46,702 nucleotides of DNA from Planctomycetota bacterium (GCA_035574235.1 DATLZA010000051.1:1-46702), one strand, 5' to 3'. Counted from the first letter of the stretch, positions 8,174-16,900 are shown. Translations and numbers: made by a program. The notes: a model not told the origin generated them from the letters alone.

Positions 8174-8901
8174 GGGGTCCTCCGGATGTCCACGCGGTAG
8201 CGGTATCGGTCGGCGGGGGCGATCATTTCGGCGGCCTCCAGGGGCCGCCCGTCGCGAAGGAACGTATGGCGGCGGACGACCAGGACGATGGGCACGCGGC
8301 CGCCGAGGGCGCGGGCCTCGTCGGGGGAAGGGCGCCGGGCCTCGACTTCCTCGTCGGCGCGGGAGGGAACCAGCCCGTAGCGGCGGCGAAGCCACGCGTA
8401 GAGCGATTCCTCGGGGAGTCCGGTGCGGGGCAGGTCCGGGACGAGGGCCAGGGGAAGCTCGTTGCGCATGAGGCAGAGGGGCTCGCCGTCGAGGGTCCGA
8501 AGGCGCTCCAGGAGCACGGTCCGCTCGCGGGCGCGCAATCCGAGGAGGCGGGCCACGTCGGGGGGAGGGACGCGCAGGGAGGTCCGGGCCCAGGCGGTGC
8601 GGGGCTGGCGGCCCAGTCCGGTCATGGTGTCGGTCCAGCTGGCCACGCCGCGGCGGTCGTCCTCGACGGGCGGGCGGACGACGACGGTTCCGCGTCCGCG
8701 GGTGGAGCGGAGGAATCCCCGGCGGGCGATTTCGGAGAGGGCGCGCTTGACGGTGATGAGGCTGGTGCCGAACTCCCGGGCGAGCTCCTGCTGGGTCGGC
8801 AGGAGCTGGCCGGGGCGGTAGTCGCGCCGGATCCGCTCCAGGAGCTCCCGCTCGATCTGGGCGTACAGGGGGCCCGCCTCCGGCCGGCTCGACAGGGTCA
8901 T
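8170..8901 (-). CDS. GntR/HutC family transcriptional regulator (UTRA domain)
   Basis: A 243-residue regulator and the first gene of the seven-gene sugar operon. The N-terminal winged helix (about residues 10-75: YAQIERELLERI ... FGTSLITVKRALSEI ... GFLRSTRGRGTVV) is followed by a UTRA effector domain (about 95-240) that in HutC-type regulators binds a small metabolite, often a sugar phosphate. The ATG at 8901 is preferred over the ATG at 8919, because the latter lies inside the promoter, between the -35 and -10 boxes. The gene likely represses its own operon. Confidence 0.9.
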   Translation of the reverse strand: MTLSSRPEAGPLYAQIERELLERIRRDYRPGQLLPTQQELAREFGTSLITVKRALSEIARRGFLRSTRGRGTVVVRPPVEDDRRGVASWTDTMTGLGRQPRTAWARTSLRVPPPDVARLLGLRARERTVLLERLRTLDGEPLCLMRNELPLALVPDLPRTGLPEESLYAWLRRRYGLVPSRADEEVEARRPSPDEARALGGRVPIVLVVRRHTFLRDGRPLEAAEMIAPADRYRYRVDIRRTP

Positions 8902-8909
8902 GCAGAAAA

Positions 8910-8938
8910 AGTATATCATTATGTCTTTTCCGAGTCAA
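8910..8938 (-). promoter_or_regulatory. Sigma-70 promoter of the GntR sugar operon (leaderless)
   Basis: On the minus strand TTGACT (8933-8938), a 17-base spacer and TATACT (8910-8915) form a near-consensus promoter. Only 8 bases separate the -10 box from the ATG at 8901. Transcription should therefore start within about 1-3 bases of the start codon, giving a leaderless mRNA. AAAAG and CTTTT arms flank the -10 region, but no clean GntR operator can be read. Confidence 0.8.
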
Positions 8939-9028
8939 GGGCGGCCGGCTCGATTTTTGGTCCGAAACGTCCGGGATCGGCATAGGGAGGGAGGAGGAGC
9001 GACGATCGGCGGGTGCCGGGAGGTGGAG

Positions 9029-9600
9029 ATGAGAGCGTCGGGAGCGGGAGCCGTCGGAGCGGTTCTGGCGGTCTGGGCGGGCGCGGCCTGGGCTCAGGAA
9101 AAGGGCGTTCCTCCGGGCGTGGACGAGGAGCGGGTGGATCGGGCGATCCGCCGCGGAATCTCCTACCTGGAAGGGGCCGGTTCCCCGGGGACGGCGAGCG
9201 CGGCGAACCGTACGGCTCCATGACGGCGGGCGCCGTCGGAAGCCTCATCCTTTACGACTCCATGCTCGACCGGGACTGGAAGCGCAATCCCGCCGTCAAG
9301 GCCGGTATGAACTGGCTGACCGCCCACTTCTCGGTGACCCGGAATCCCGGTCGGGGCGGCACCTGGCACTACTCCTACCTTTATGCCCTCGAGCGGGCCG
9401 GAATCCTCTACGGTACGGACACGTTTGGGCCTCACGAGTGGTACCGCCAGGGCGCGCTCTATCTCCTCAAGGAGCGGAAGGACAACGGCCCGTGGGGCGG
9501 AGGCGAGTGGGACACGTGCTTTGCGATCCTGTTCCTCAAGAAGGCCACGCGCCCGCTGGTGGCGTCCGAGCCGGGACGCAGGAAGGGATCCGCCGGCCGG
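9029..9600 (+). pseudogene. Remnant of a secreted prenyltransferase/squalene-oxidase-repeat-like gene
   Basis: A strong ribosome site (GGAGGTGGAG) precedes ATG 9029, then a clean signal peptide (ending AWA-QE) and a segment DEERVDRAIRRGISYLEGAG. That frame stops at 9223. The next frame continues with family-like sequence (PYGSMTAGAVGSLILYDS, WHYSYLYALERAGILYG, PHEWYRQGALYLL, WDTCFAILFLKKATRPL) and then runs without a proper end into the antisense of the kinase gene. This looks like the planctomycete terpene-cyclase/prenyltransferase-repeat proteins, with a large internal deletion, a frameshift and a lost stop. A sequencing error could explain the frameshift but not the missing repeats. End position is approximate. 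Confidence 0.65.
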
Positions 9601-9601
9601 C

Positions 9602-11734
9602 TCACGGCTCGGCGGATTCCATTTCGATCCAGAAGCGGCTTCCCCGTCCGACCTCGGATTCCACGCCCACCCGGCCGCCCATCCGTTCGATCCCCCGGCG
9701 GACGATCGCCAGCCCGATGCCCGTGCCCGGGTAGTCTTCCGGCCGGTGGAGCCTCTCGAAGACGCGGAAGATCCGCTCCCGGTGCTCCGGCGGGATGCCG
9801 ATGCCGTTATCCTCGACCCAGAGCCGGACCCGCCCGGCGCCGACGTCCGCCCTCAGGACCACCCGCGGATGCACTCCGGGGGCGACGAATTTGACCGCGT
9901 TGGAGAGAAGGTTGCGCACGACCTGGCTGAGAAGGACGGGGTCGGCCCGGACGCGGGGAAACGGCCCTTCCAGCCGGACATCCGCCCGGGCTTCCCCCAG
10001 TTCCGGCGCCATCTGCGCCAGCAGTCCCGAGAGAAACGTCCCGAGGGGGAGGTCCTGGAGACGGAGGTGCGCCCGGCCCATCCGCGTATATTCCAGCAGG
10101 TCCTGGATGAGGGCGTCGAGCTGGGCGGAGCCTTCGGTGATGCGGGCGAGGTAGTCGCGCCCCTCGGGGTCGAGCCGCTCCGCGTACTCTTCCCGAAGCA
10201 CCTGTCCGAACCCGTGCATGGCGCGGAGCGGCGCCCGCAGATCATGGGCGACGCTGTAGGCGAAGGCCTCGAGCTCCGCCAGAGCCGTGCGCAGCTCGCC
10301 CGTCCGCTCCTCGACCTTCTTTTCGAGCTCGGCGTTCAGGCGCAGGAGGCGGTCTTCCGCCTCCCGCAGCCGCCGCGCCTCCTCGCGGGCCTCCCGGATG
10401 AGGGCCGCGTTCTCGAGGGCCAGAGCGATCCGGTAGGCGAGATCTTCCGCGAAGCGCACGTCGTCCGCGTCGTAGGCGGATTCGGCAGCCAGCAGCGCCA
10501 CGACGCCCAGCACCCGGTCCTGAACGCGCAGCGGCGTCGCCAGGAGCGATCGGGGACGGAATTCCCGGAGGGCCTCCCGGTCGGCCGGAGAAACGCCGGC
10601 TTCCGCCGGAGTCCTTTCATCCGTGAAGAGCAGAAAAAGGCTTTGTCGGGTTCGGACGATCCGCTCGGGGAGGTCGCCCCGGAGCAGCCGTTCCGCCGCC
10701 GCCCGGCGGGAGACGTCCCGGCATCCCACCGCCGCGCGCTCCAGCGCCCCCGCGGCGTTCCGGACGTCGATCAGGCAGACTTCGGCCGCGTGCTCGGCGA
10801 TCAGTCCGGCGACGTCTCCGAGGATCGAGCGCACGTCCGGGGACCGGGAAAGAATGAGGCTGGCTTTGGCCAGGAGGAGCGCGTGCTTCTCGCGTTCGGC
10901 GCGGCGGGCCGCCTCTTCCTCGAGAGCTCGACGCAGGCGCTTCTCCTCGTCCTTTTCCCCCGTGACGTCCTGGCAGATTCCGATCAGGCGCCGCAGGGCG
11001 TTCCCTTCCGAAAGAAGCTGACCTTTGCAGCGGACCCGCAGAACCGTTCCGTCGGGCCGCACGATCCGATGATAGAAATCGAACGCCCTCCCTTCCCGGA
11101 GGGCCCCCTCGATGGTCCGGCGGACCCGCAGCCGATCGTCGGGGTGAATGCGGGCGAGGTACGCCTCGTACGTCGCCTCGAACGTTCCGGGGCGCTCCCC
11201 GAAGATCTCGTACAGCGTCTCGGACCAGAACACCGCATCGTGCTCCACGTCCCATTCCCAGCTTCCCAGCCGGGCGACCTTTTCCGCCCGCACGAGGAGG
11301 TCAAGGCTCCGCCGGAGGCGGCTTTCGGTGCTTCGGATGGGAGTCACGTCCTGCGAGACGGCGCAGAGCCCCACCGGCCGGCCGGTTTCGTCGCGCACGG
11401 TGGACAGGAGGAGGGCCACCTCCAGGGCCTTTCCGTCCTTTCCGCGGAGAGTCCCCTCGAGGTAGGGGAGAGGCTCGCCCCGATGATAGCGGCTCAGGAT
11501 CTCCTCCGGGTCGATGCCGAGGGAGGGCGAAAGCAGGCCGAAGGCCGGCTTCCCGACCGCTTCTTCTTTCGAGAAGCCGAAAAGGCGCTCGGCCGCCGAA
11601 TTCCAAAGGGAGATGCGTCCGTCCGGGGCGATCCCGAAGATCGCCAGCGCGCAGGATTCGAGGACCGCTTCGGGACGCCAGGGCTCCGCCGGCCGCTCCT
11701 CTCCGGGGAACGGGGCTTTTCGGACGTCTTCCAC
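9602..11734 (-). CDS. Hybrid-free sensor histidine kinase, PAS-PAS-GAF-HisKA-HATPase
   Basis: A 710-residue soluble sensor kinase with no membrane segment. In order: PAS (about 25-135), PAS with a PAC motif (150-265), coiled coil (265-295), GAF (300-445), coiled coil (445-490), HisKA with phosphoacceptor H497 in SVAHDLRAPL, and an ATPase domain with N box NLLSNAVKF (608-616), G1 DNGIGIP (642-648) and G2 GTGIGLAI (670-677). The dimerisation region resembles bacteriophytochrome-type kinases, but the chromophore domain is absent. The start is a GTG at 11734 behind AGGGGG. No response regulator is adjacent, so it is an orphan kinase. Signal unknown. Confidence 0.9.
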   Translation of the reverse strand: MEDVRKAPFPGEERPAEPWRPEAVLESCALAIFGIAPDGRISLWNSAAERLFGFSKEEAVGKPAFGLLSPSLGIDPEEILSRYHRGEPLPYLEGTLRGKDGKALEVALLLSTVRDETGRPVGLCAVSQDVTPIRSTESRLRRSLDLLVRAEKVARLGSWEWDVEHDAVFWSETLYEIFGERPGTFEATYEAYLARIHPDDRLRVRRTIEGALREGRAFDFYHRIVRPDGTVLRVRCKGQLLSEGNALRRLIGICQDVTGEKDEEKRLRRALEEEAARRAEREKHALLLAKASLILSRSPDVRSILGDVAGLIAEHAAEVCLIDVRNAAGALERAAVGCRDVSRRAAAERLLRGDLPERIVRTRQSLFLLFTDERTPAEAGVSPADREALREFRPRSLLATPLRVQDRVLGVVALLAAESAYDADDVRFAEDLAYRIALALENAALIREAREEARRLREAEDRLLRLNAELEKKVEERTGELRTALAELEAFAYSVAHDLRAPLRAMHGFGQVLREEYAERLDPEGRDYLARITEGSAQLDALIQDLLEYTRMGRAHLRLQDLPLGTFLSGLLAQMAPELGEARADVRLEGPFPRVRADPVLLSQVVRNLLSNAVKFVAPGVHPRVVLRADVGAGRVRLWVEDNGIGIPPEHRERIFRVFERLHRPEDYPGTGIGLAIVRRGIERMGGRVGVESEVGRGSRFWIEMESAEP

Positions 11735-11836
11735 GGATCCCCCTGTCCCCCGCCCCCCGCCGGCGGGATCTTCAAGACGGAACGTCCCCCTCCCGCGGCC
11801 GATCCCATCCCGTAGATCCGACGCGCCGGGGTTTCG

Positions 11837-13144
11837 TTATGCCGGGGAGGCCCACACGCGCCCGCCGGGGAACTCGTGGGCGTCGAGCGACTCGGACTTC
11901 ATTTCGATCGAATATCCCGGCCGGAGCGGCGCCCGGTAGCGGCCCCGCTCCACGACGACGGGATCGACGAAGTGCTCGTGGAGGTGGTCCACGTACTCGA
12001 GGATCCGTCCCTCGAGGGATCCGGAGACGCAGATGTAGTCGATGAGGGCGAGGTGCTGGACGTACTCGCACAGTCCCACGCCGCCCGCGTGGGGGCAGAC
12101 CGGCACTCCGAACTTGGCGGCCATGAGCAGGACCGCGAGGATCTCGTTGACTCCCCCGAGGCGGCAGCTGTCCACCTGGCAGAAGCGGATCGCGCCGGCC
12201 TGCAGAAGCTGCTTGAAGATCACGCGGTTCTGGCAGGCTTCGCCGGTGGCCACTCCGATGGGAGCGATCGCGCGGGCGATCGCCGCGTGGCCCAGGACGT
12301 CGTCGGGGCTCGTGGGCTCCTCGATCCAGAGCGGCTCGAAGCGCGCCAGCTCCTTCATCCACGCGATCGCCTCGGGGACGTCCCACTTCTGGTTGGCGTC
12401 CACCATGATCCGGCACTCCGGGCCCAGGACCTCCCGCGCGCGGGAGAGGCGGCGGACGTCGTCGGCCAGATGGGCGCCGACCTTGAATTTGAAATGGGTC
12501 CAGCCGGCCGCGCGACCTTCGCGGCAGAGCCGGACGACCTTCTCGTCGGAATATCCCAGCCAGCCCGCGGAGGTCGTGTAGGCCGGGTAGCCCTCGCGGA
12601 GCATCTGCGCCTCGCGCGCGGCGCGCGAAGGCGCCCGGCGGCGGAGGATCTCGAGCGCTTCCTCCGGCGTGAGCGCGTCCGTGATGTAGCGGAAGTCGAT
12701 GAGCGAGACGATCTTCTCGGGGGGCAGGTCCGCCACGAGCTTCCAGACGGGCTTTCCTTCGACGCGCGCCCAGAGGTCCCAGAGCGCGTTGACGACGGCG
12801 GCCAGGGCCAGGTGCGCCACGCCCTTTTCGGGTCCCAGCCATCGAAGCTGGCTGTCCTGCGCCAGGCGGCGCCAGAACCCCGCGAAGTCGTTCGTGGCCT
12901 CTTCGAGCGTGCGTCCCACGACGAGCGGCTCGAGCGCCCGGACCATCGCCACGACCACTTCCGTGCCCCGACCGCAGGTGAAGGTCAGGCCGTGGCCCTG
13001 AAGTCCGCGCGGATGGTCCGTCCGCAGGACGACGTAGGCGCACGAGTAGTCGGGATCGACGTTGACCGCGTCGGAGCCGTCGAGGGTGCGGGACGTGGGA
13101 AAGCGGATGTCCCGCACGCGGAGTCCGGTGAGGCGCGTCGGCAT
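11837..13144 (-). CDS. L-fuconate dehydratase (enolase superfamily)
   Basis: A 435-residue enolase-superfamily enzyme. L-fuconate dehydratase removes water from L-fuconate to give 2-keto-3-deoxy-L-fuconate in non-phosphorylated fucose catabolism. Metal ligands D249 (VDANQ), E275 (WIEEP) and E302 (GEACQN), the Lys pair K219/K221 (FKFKVG) and the D325-H352 dyad (QVDSC, CPHAGG) are all present. The stretches TTSAGWLGYSDEK and CQNRVIFKQLLQAG match this subgroup rather than mandelate racemases, and the length is typical. The start at 13144 has GGAGGTG upstream. It lies 8 bases after the Nramp-like transporter and is probably cotranscribed with it. Other fucose-pathway genes are not in the window. 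Confidence 0.85.
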   Translation of the reverse strand: MPTRLTGLRVRDIRFPTSRTLDGSDAVNVDPDYSCAYVVLRTDHPRGLQGHGLTFTCGRGTEVVVAMVRALEPLVVGRTLEEATNDFAGFWRRLAQDSQLRWLGPEKGVAHLALAAVVNALWDLWARVEGKPVWKLVADLPPEKIVSLIDFRYITDALTPEEALEILRRRAPSRAAREAQMLREGYPAYTTSAGWLGYSDEKVVRLCREGRAAGWTHFKFKVGAHLADDVRRLSRAREVLGPECRIMVDANQKWDVPEAIAWMKELARFEPLWIEEPTSPDDVLGHAAIARAIAPIGVATGEACQNRVIFKQLLQAGAIRFCQVDSCRLGGVNEILAVLLMAAKFGVPVCPHAGGVGLCEYVQHLALIDYICVSGSLEGRILEYVDHLHEHFVDPVVVERGRYRAPLRPGYSIEMKSESLDAHEFPGGRVWASPA

Positions 13145-13152
13145 GGTCGGGT

Positions 13153-14517
13153 TCACCTCCAGAAGGAAAGGGTCTTCCCGGCCTGGTAGACGCCCACCGC
13201 CGTCATGGCCAGGAAGGAGATCCACAGGAAAAGCGTCCACGTCCGGCCCGGGCGCAGCGCGGCCGGGATGAAGCGGTGACGGAAATACACCGCGGCCAGT
13301 CCGAGAAACGGCAGCATGATTCCCTGCGCCACGGCCCCCACGGTGACCAGGGAGACCGGGAGCCCCCCGCGCGCCTGCCCATAGAGGTAAAGGCCGAGGG
13401 CGATCAGCAGCACCGCCACGATCGCCCCGCGGATCGCCCGTCGCCTTCCGCGCTCGGCGTCCGGCGCGAGAAGTCCCAGGATCGCCAGGAGGTCCGCGAA
13501 AAGGCGGCCGTCGGAGGCCGTCGAGACGAAGAGGGTCGAATAAAGGACCATGAACGCCCCCGCCAGGAAGATCCACGGTCCCGCGCCTCCGAAGGCGCTT
13601 TCGTAGAGCCGCGAGAGCGTGGGGATCATCTGCTCGTCGGAGACGCGCAGGCCGTCCCGGTGGAGGACCGCCGCTCCGAGGAGGTAGAAGGCGGCGGTCG
13701 CCACGGTGTAGATCGCCATCGACGCCCACGCATCGACGGTCATGACCCGGATCCAGCCGCGCGCGCGGGCCTCCCAGGCGGGGGTTCCGTCGGGCGGCCC
13801 GGCGGCGCGGGCGTATCCCTTCTCGAGGAGCCAGATGGGGTAGAAGACGAGCTCCGCCGCTCCCACGCCCGTGATGGCGAACGCCCCGAAAGCGGTCAGG
13901 AAGTCGTCGCCGAACCGGAACGCGAATCCCGACGCCAGTTCCCCGGGCCGCACCGCCCAGCGCGTTCCCTGGATGAGCGCCAGCGCCAGGACGGTGGAAA
14001 GCGTGAAGCCGGCGACCATGAGGGTCGAAGCCCGCTCCACCAGACGGTAGCGTCCGAGAAGCAGGAGTCCCGCCACCGAGGCGGCGACGAGGAAGGCGCA
14101 CGCGCGGTGCGCCCAGGGGCGCCCGTCCGGGGCCATGAGGCTTCCGAGCGCCGTCAGCATGCCCGAGAGCTGGAAGAACGTGCCCAGGTACATGCCGAAC
14201 CAGAGCCAGACCGCCCACGAGACCCGCAGGCGCGGCCCCGGCAGATCGTTCAGGGCCTGGAGGCTCGAGCGGCCCGTCAGGATCGTGGTGCGTCCCCATT
14301 CGATCTGGACGAACACCTTGATGAAGCATCCGAGGAGGATGAACCAGAGGAGCGTGAAGCCCGCCTGGGCGCCCAGGCGCGTCGTCATGATGAGCTCGCC
14401 CGTGCCCACGATGTTGGCGGTGATGATGAGCCCGGGGCCGATCGAGCGGAGGATGGCCCCGAGCGTCCGGGGGGGATCGCGCGGCGCGCTCGTTTCCACG
14501 GACGCCCATGACACCAC
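13153..14517 (-). CDS. Nramp-family-like membrane transporter with non-canonical metal site
   Basis: A protein of about 454 residues with some 11-12 hydrophobic segments and the Nramp/APC fold. The first helix reads GPGLIITANIVGTGELIMTTRLGAQAGF (split here as GPGLIITANIVGTG then ELIMTTRLGAQ). Classical Nramp metal transporters have DPGN there, and that motif is missing. The sixth-helix MPH is also absent, with AITGVGAAELVFYPIW in the corresponding place. Similar Nramp relatives occur in planctomycetes and Bacteroidetes, and their substrate is unclear. The gene precedes L-fuconate dehydratase by 8 bases, so a sugar-acid related substrate is possible but unproven. The start is GTG 14517, or GTG 14499 if the weak TTGTGC/TGTCAT promoter is real. 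Confidence 0.75.
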   Translation of the reverse strand: MVSWASVETSAPRDPPRTLGAILRSIGPGLIITANIVGTGELIMTTRLGAQAGFTLLWFILLGCFIKVFVQIEWGRTTILTGRSSLQALNDLPGPRLRVSWAVWLWFGMYLGTFFQLSGMLTALGSLMAPDGRPWAHRACAFLVAASVAGLLLLGRYRLVERASTLMVAGFTLSTVLALALIQGTRWAVRPGELASGFAFRFGDDFLTAFGAFAITGVGAAELVFYPIWLLEKGYARAAGPPDGTPAWEARARGWIRVMTVDAWASMAIYTVATAAFYLLGAAVLHRDGLRVSDEQMIPTLSRLYESAFGGAGPWIFLAGAFMVLYSTLFVSTASDGRLFADLLAILGLLAPDAERGRRRAIRGAIVAVLLIALGLYLYGQARGGLPVSLVTVGAVAQGIMLPFLGLAAVYFRHRFIPAALRPGRTWTLFLWISFLAMTAVGVYQAGKTLSFWR

Positions 14518-14570
14518 AAAGAGCCGGCCGGCACAAGGGAACCGCGCCGGGGTCCGAGGGCGCGCCCTTC

Positions 14571-14598
14571 TTGCGCCGAACGGAGGGCGGGGTATGAT
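14571..14598 (+). promoter_or_regulatory. Promoter of the cupredoxin-cyclase-porin operon (leaderless)
   Basis: TTGCGC (14571-14576), a 16-base spacer and TATGAT (14593-14598) precede the ATG at 14607 by 8 bases. There is no room for a Shine-Dalgarno leader, so the transcript probably starts at or next to the start codon. Confidence 0.65.
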
Positions 14599-14606
14599 GA
14601 TCGGTC

Positions 14607-15302
14607 ATGCGGTTCCTGCCGGTCGTGCTCTTTCTTCTTCCGTGGAAGGCGCCGCAGGAAGGCGTCACGATCTCGGGCAAGATCGAAGCCGTCGAAGGGG
14701 AGACCCAGAGGAAACTCCGCGCCGACGTGCGGTACGTCGGTCCCGGCATCGAGAAGCGCAAGGATCCCGATCCTTCTCCCGCGGTGGTGTACCTCCTCAA
14801 GGCTCCGGGACCCGCCCCGGCTCCCGTGACGGTGGACCTGCGTCAGGACGGGCTGGAGTTCCGGCCGCGCGTCCTGGCGGTACCCGCGGGGAGCACCGTC
14901 CGGTTTCCGAACGAGGACGATCTTTTCCACAACGTTTTTTCCTATTCGCGGGCCAAGCGGTTCGATCTCGGCCGCTACCCGCGGGGACAGAGCCGCGAGG
15001 TGGTGTTCGACCAGAAGGGGCTGGTCGAAGTCCGCTGCGACATCCACAAGCACATGCGCGCCTACGTGCACGTCTTCGACCATCCGCATTTCGCGGTGGT
15101 CCGCCCGGACGGCTCGTACGAGCTTCGCGGCGTGCCGCCGGGGGCGTACACGCTGGCGGTCTGGAAGGAATTCTTCGAGCCGGTGCGGCGGGAGATCCGG
15201 GTGGGCCCCGAGGGGGCGCGGGTGGACGTGACCCTGGCGGCCCGCGCGCGGTCCGGGGATGAGGCGGGCCCGGGAGCCTCCTGCGGCGGCGGGGCGCGAT
15301 GA
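14607..15302 (+). CDS. Periplasmic cupredoxin with C-terminal carboxypeptidase-regulatory-like domain
   Basis: A 231-residue exported protein with a short signal peptide (MRFLPVVLFLLPW). Residues about 75-160 form a plastocyanin-like cupredoxin. The type-1 copper ligands are H108 (LFHNVF), C144, H147 and M150 (CDIHKHM). Other family members usually have CDIHPWM, so the extra His149 is unusual. Residues about 160-215 (VRPDGSYELRGVPPGAYTLAVW) resemble the beta-sandwich carboxypeptidase-regulatory domain. Its stop overlaps the cyclase start (ATGA), so the two are made together. It may carry electrons or bind copper in the periplasm, and in this setting it could be the sensing partner of the cyclase. 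Confidence 0.85.
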   Translation: MRFLPVVLFLLPWKAPQEGVTISGKIEAVEGETQRKLRADVRYVGPGIEKRKDPDPSPAVVYLLKAPGPAPAPVTVDLRQDGLEFRPRVLAVPAGSTVRFPNEDDLFHNVFSYSRAKRFDLGRYPRGQSREVVFDQKGLVEVRCDIHKHMRAYVHVFDHPHFAVVRPDGSYELRGVPPGAYTLAVWKEFFEPVRREIRVGPEGARVDVTLAARARSGDEAGPGASCGGGAR

Positions 15303-16900
15303 GATTCCGGACGAAGATTTTTTTCTCCGTGCTCGCTCCGGCCGGTCTTCTCGTGAGCGCGGCGGCGGCCGCGGCCCTGGCGGCGCTCGCGCGCTCCTCG
15401 GAAGAGGCGGCCGGGCGCGCCCTCCGGCGCACGCGGAACGCGTTCGAGGGCGTCCTCCGGGAGCAGCTCGACCAGCTCAAGCGCCTGAGCGCCCCCTTCT
15501 CCGGAGCGCGGTTCGACGCGGCTCTCTCCGAAGCGGTCCTTTCCGGAGACCTCGACATCGTCCGCCAGCTCGTGGAGGACGATCTCGCGCTCCTTCAGTC
15601 GTCGGCCGCGGTGGACTTCCTGGAACTGCGTTCCCGCAAGGGAGACCTTCTTCTGCGCCGGTCGCTTCTCCCCGGGGCGGGGGAGGTCGGCGAGCTTCCC
15701 TTCCAGGCCTGGATCGCCCGCCGCGAGGAAGCGCTCACGGAGTTCCAGGGGGAACCCTTTCTGGCCGTGCGCATCGAACATGAGCGGGGGTATTTCGTAT
15801 TCGGCCGGCACTTCCGGCCGGCGCTCGACCGGCTGGTGGCCGATTTCGGCGTCCAGGTCGTTCTGTTCCGGGAAGGGCGCGCCGTCTACGCCTCCCTGGC
15901 GGGAGCGGTTTCCCCCGAGGTCGCGGAAGGGTCCCTCTGGGTGGGAGGACGGCGCTACCTGGCTTCCGCGGGGCGGCCGCCCTCTTCGGAGCTTGAGCCC
16001 ATGGTGCTGCTCTACTCCATGGAGGGGGTGGATCGGGAGAAGCGCGCCGTGATCCGGGCGGGAGCGGCCGGGCTGGCGGCGGCGCTGGCGCTCGCCGCGA
16101 TGATCGCCGCCCGGCTTTCGCGCCGCGTGTCGGGTCCCGTCGAGACGCTCGTCGAGGCCGCCCGCCGGGTGGGCGCGGGGGACTACGAGGTCCGGGTGGA
16201 CATCCGCGGCCGCGACGAGATGTCCCGCCTCGGCGGGGCTTTCAACGAAATGACCGAAGGGCTCCGCAAGCGGCGCGAAATCATGGACAAGACGCTTTCC
16301 CCCGACGTCGCCGAGGAGCTGATGCGGGATCTTTCCCCCGGCGGAGAGCGCCGCGAAGCCACGGTGCTTTTTCTCGACGTGCGCGGGTTCACGAGCGCGA
16401 CCGAGGGGGTCGATCCCGCCCGGGTGGTCGCCGTTCTCAACGACATGATGGATTTTTTGGCGGAGGCGGTGGCCCGGCACGGCGGGAACGTGAACAAGTT
16501 TCTGGGGGACGGTCTGATGGCCATGTTCGGAGCGCCGCGCGACCTTCCGGACCATCCGCGCCGGGCGGTGGAGGCGGCGCGCGAGATGATGCGCGGGATG
16601 CGCGCCTGGAACGCGCGGCGGGCGGAGTCGGGCGGGGCGCCGTTTCAGATCGGAATCGGCATCAACACGGGCGTCGTCCTCGGCGGCCGCGTCGGGTCGC
16701 GCCGACGGCTGGAGTACACGCTCATCGGGGAAGAGGTGAACCTGGCGTCCCGGGTCTGCGCGAAGGCCTCGCCCGGCCAGATCCTGGTCACCCGGGCGAC
16801 GTTCGAGCGCCTGGGAGGCGGCGTGCCCGCGCGGCCGCTGGAGCCCCTCGTGGTCAAGGGCCTGAGCTATCCGGTTCCCGTTTACGAGGTGGACGCGTGA
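15299..16900 (+). CDS. Membrane adenylate/guanylate cyclase with periplasmic sensor and HAMP
   Basis: A 533-residue class III nucleotide cyclase. A first membrane helix (about 8-31), a periplasmic sensor of about 220 residues (dCache/CHASE-like but not assignable), a second helix (about 252-272), HAMP (270-325) and a catalytic domain (350-530) are seen. Metal-binding Asp residues are D360 (LFLDVRGFTS) and D404 (KFLGDG). K400, N481 and R485 (VNLASR) occupy the base-binding and transition-state positions. The loop usually reading GDxVN is GEEVN, so base specificity is uncertain, although cAMP is likelier. The gene lies between a cupredoxin and a barrel protein with four-base overlaps on both sides, suggesting the sensor responds to something handled by them. 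Confidence 0.9.
   Translation: MRFRTKIFFSVLAPAGLLVSAAAAAALAALARSSEEAAGRALRRTRNAFEGVLREQLDQLKRLSAPFSGARFDAALSEAVLSGDLDIVRQLVEDDLALLQSSAAVDFLELRSRKGDLLLRRSLLPGAGEVGELPFQAWIARREEALTEFQGEPFLAVRIEHERGYFVFGRHFRPALDRLVADFGVQVVLFREGRAVYASLAGAVSPEVAEGSLWVGGRRYLASAGRPPSSELEPMVLLYSMEGVDREKRAVIRAGAAGLAAALALAAMIAARLSRRVSGPVETLVEAARRVGAGDYEVRVDIRGRDEMSRLGGAFNEMTEGLRKRREIMDKTLSPDVAEELMRDLSPGGERREATVLFLDVRGFTSATEGVDPARVVAVLNDMMDFLAEAVARHGGNVNKFLGDGLMAMFGAPRDLPDHPRRAVEAAREMMRGMRAWNARRAESGGAPFQIGIGINTGVVLGGRVGSRRRLEYTLIGEEVNLASRVCAKASPGQILVTRATFERLGGGVPARPLEPLVVKGLSYPVPVYEVDA

Noticed and set aside
8902-8919. Upstream ATG for the GntR gene
   Set aside because: It lies between the -35 and -10 boxes of the promoter and would not be transcribed.
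9602-9894. Continuation of the prenyltransferase-like frame to its stop at 9894
   Set aside because: This part is the reverse strand of the kinase ATPase domain and shows no resemblance to the repeat family.
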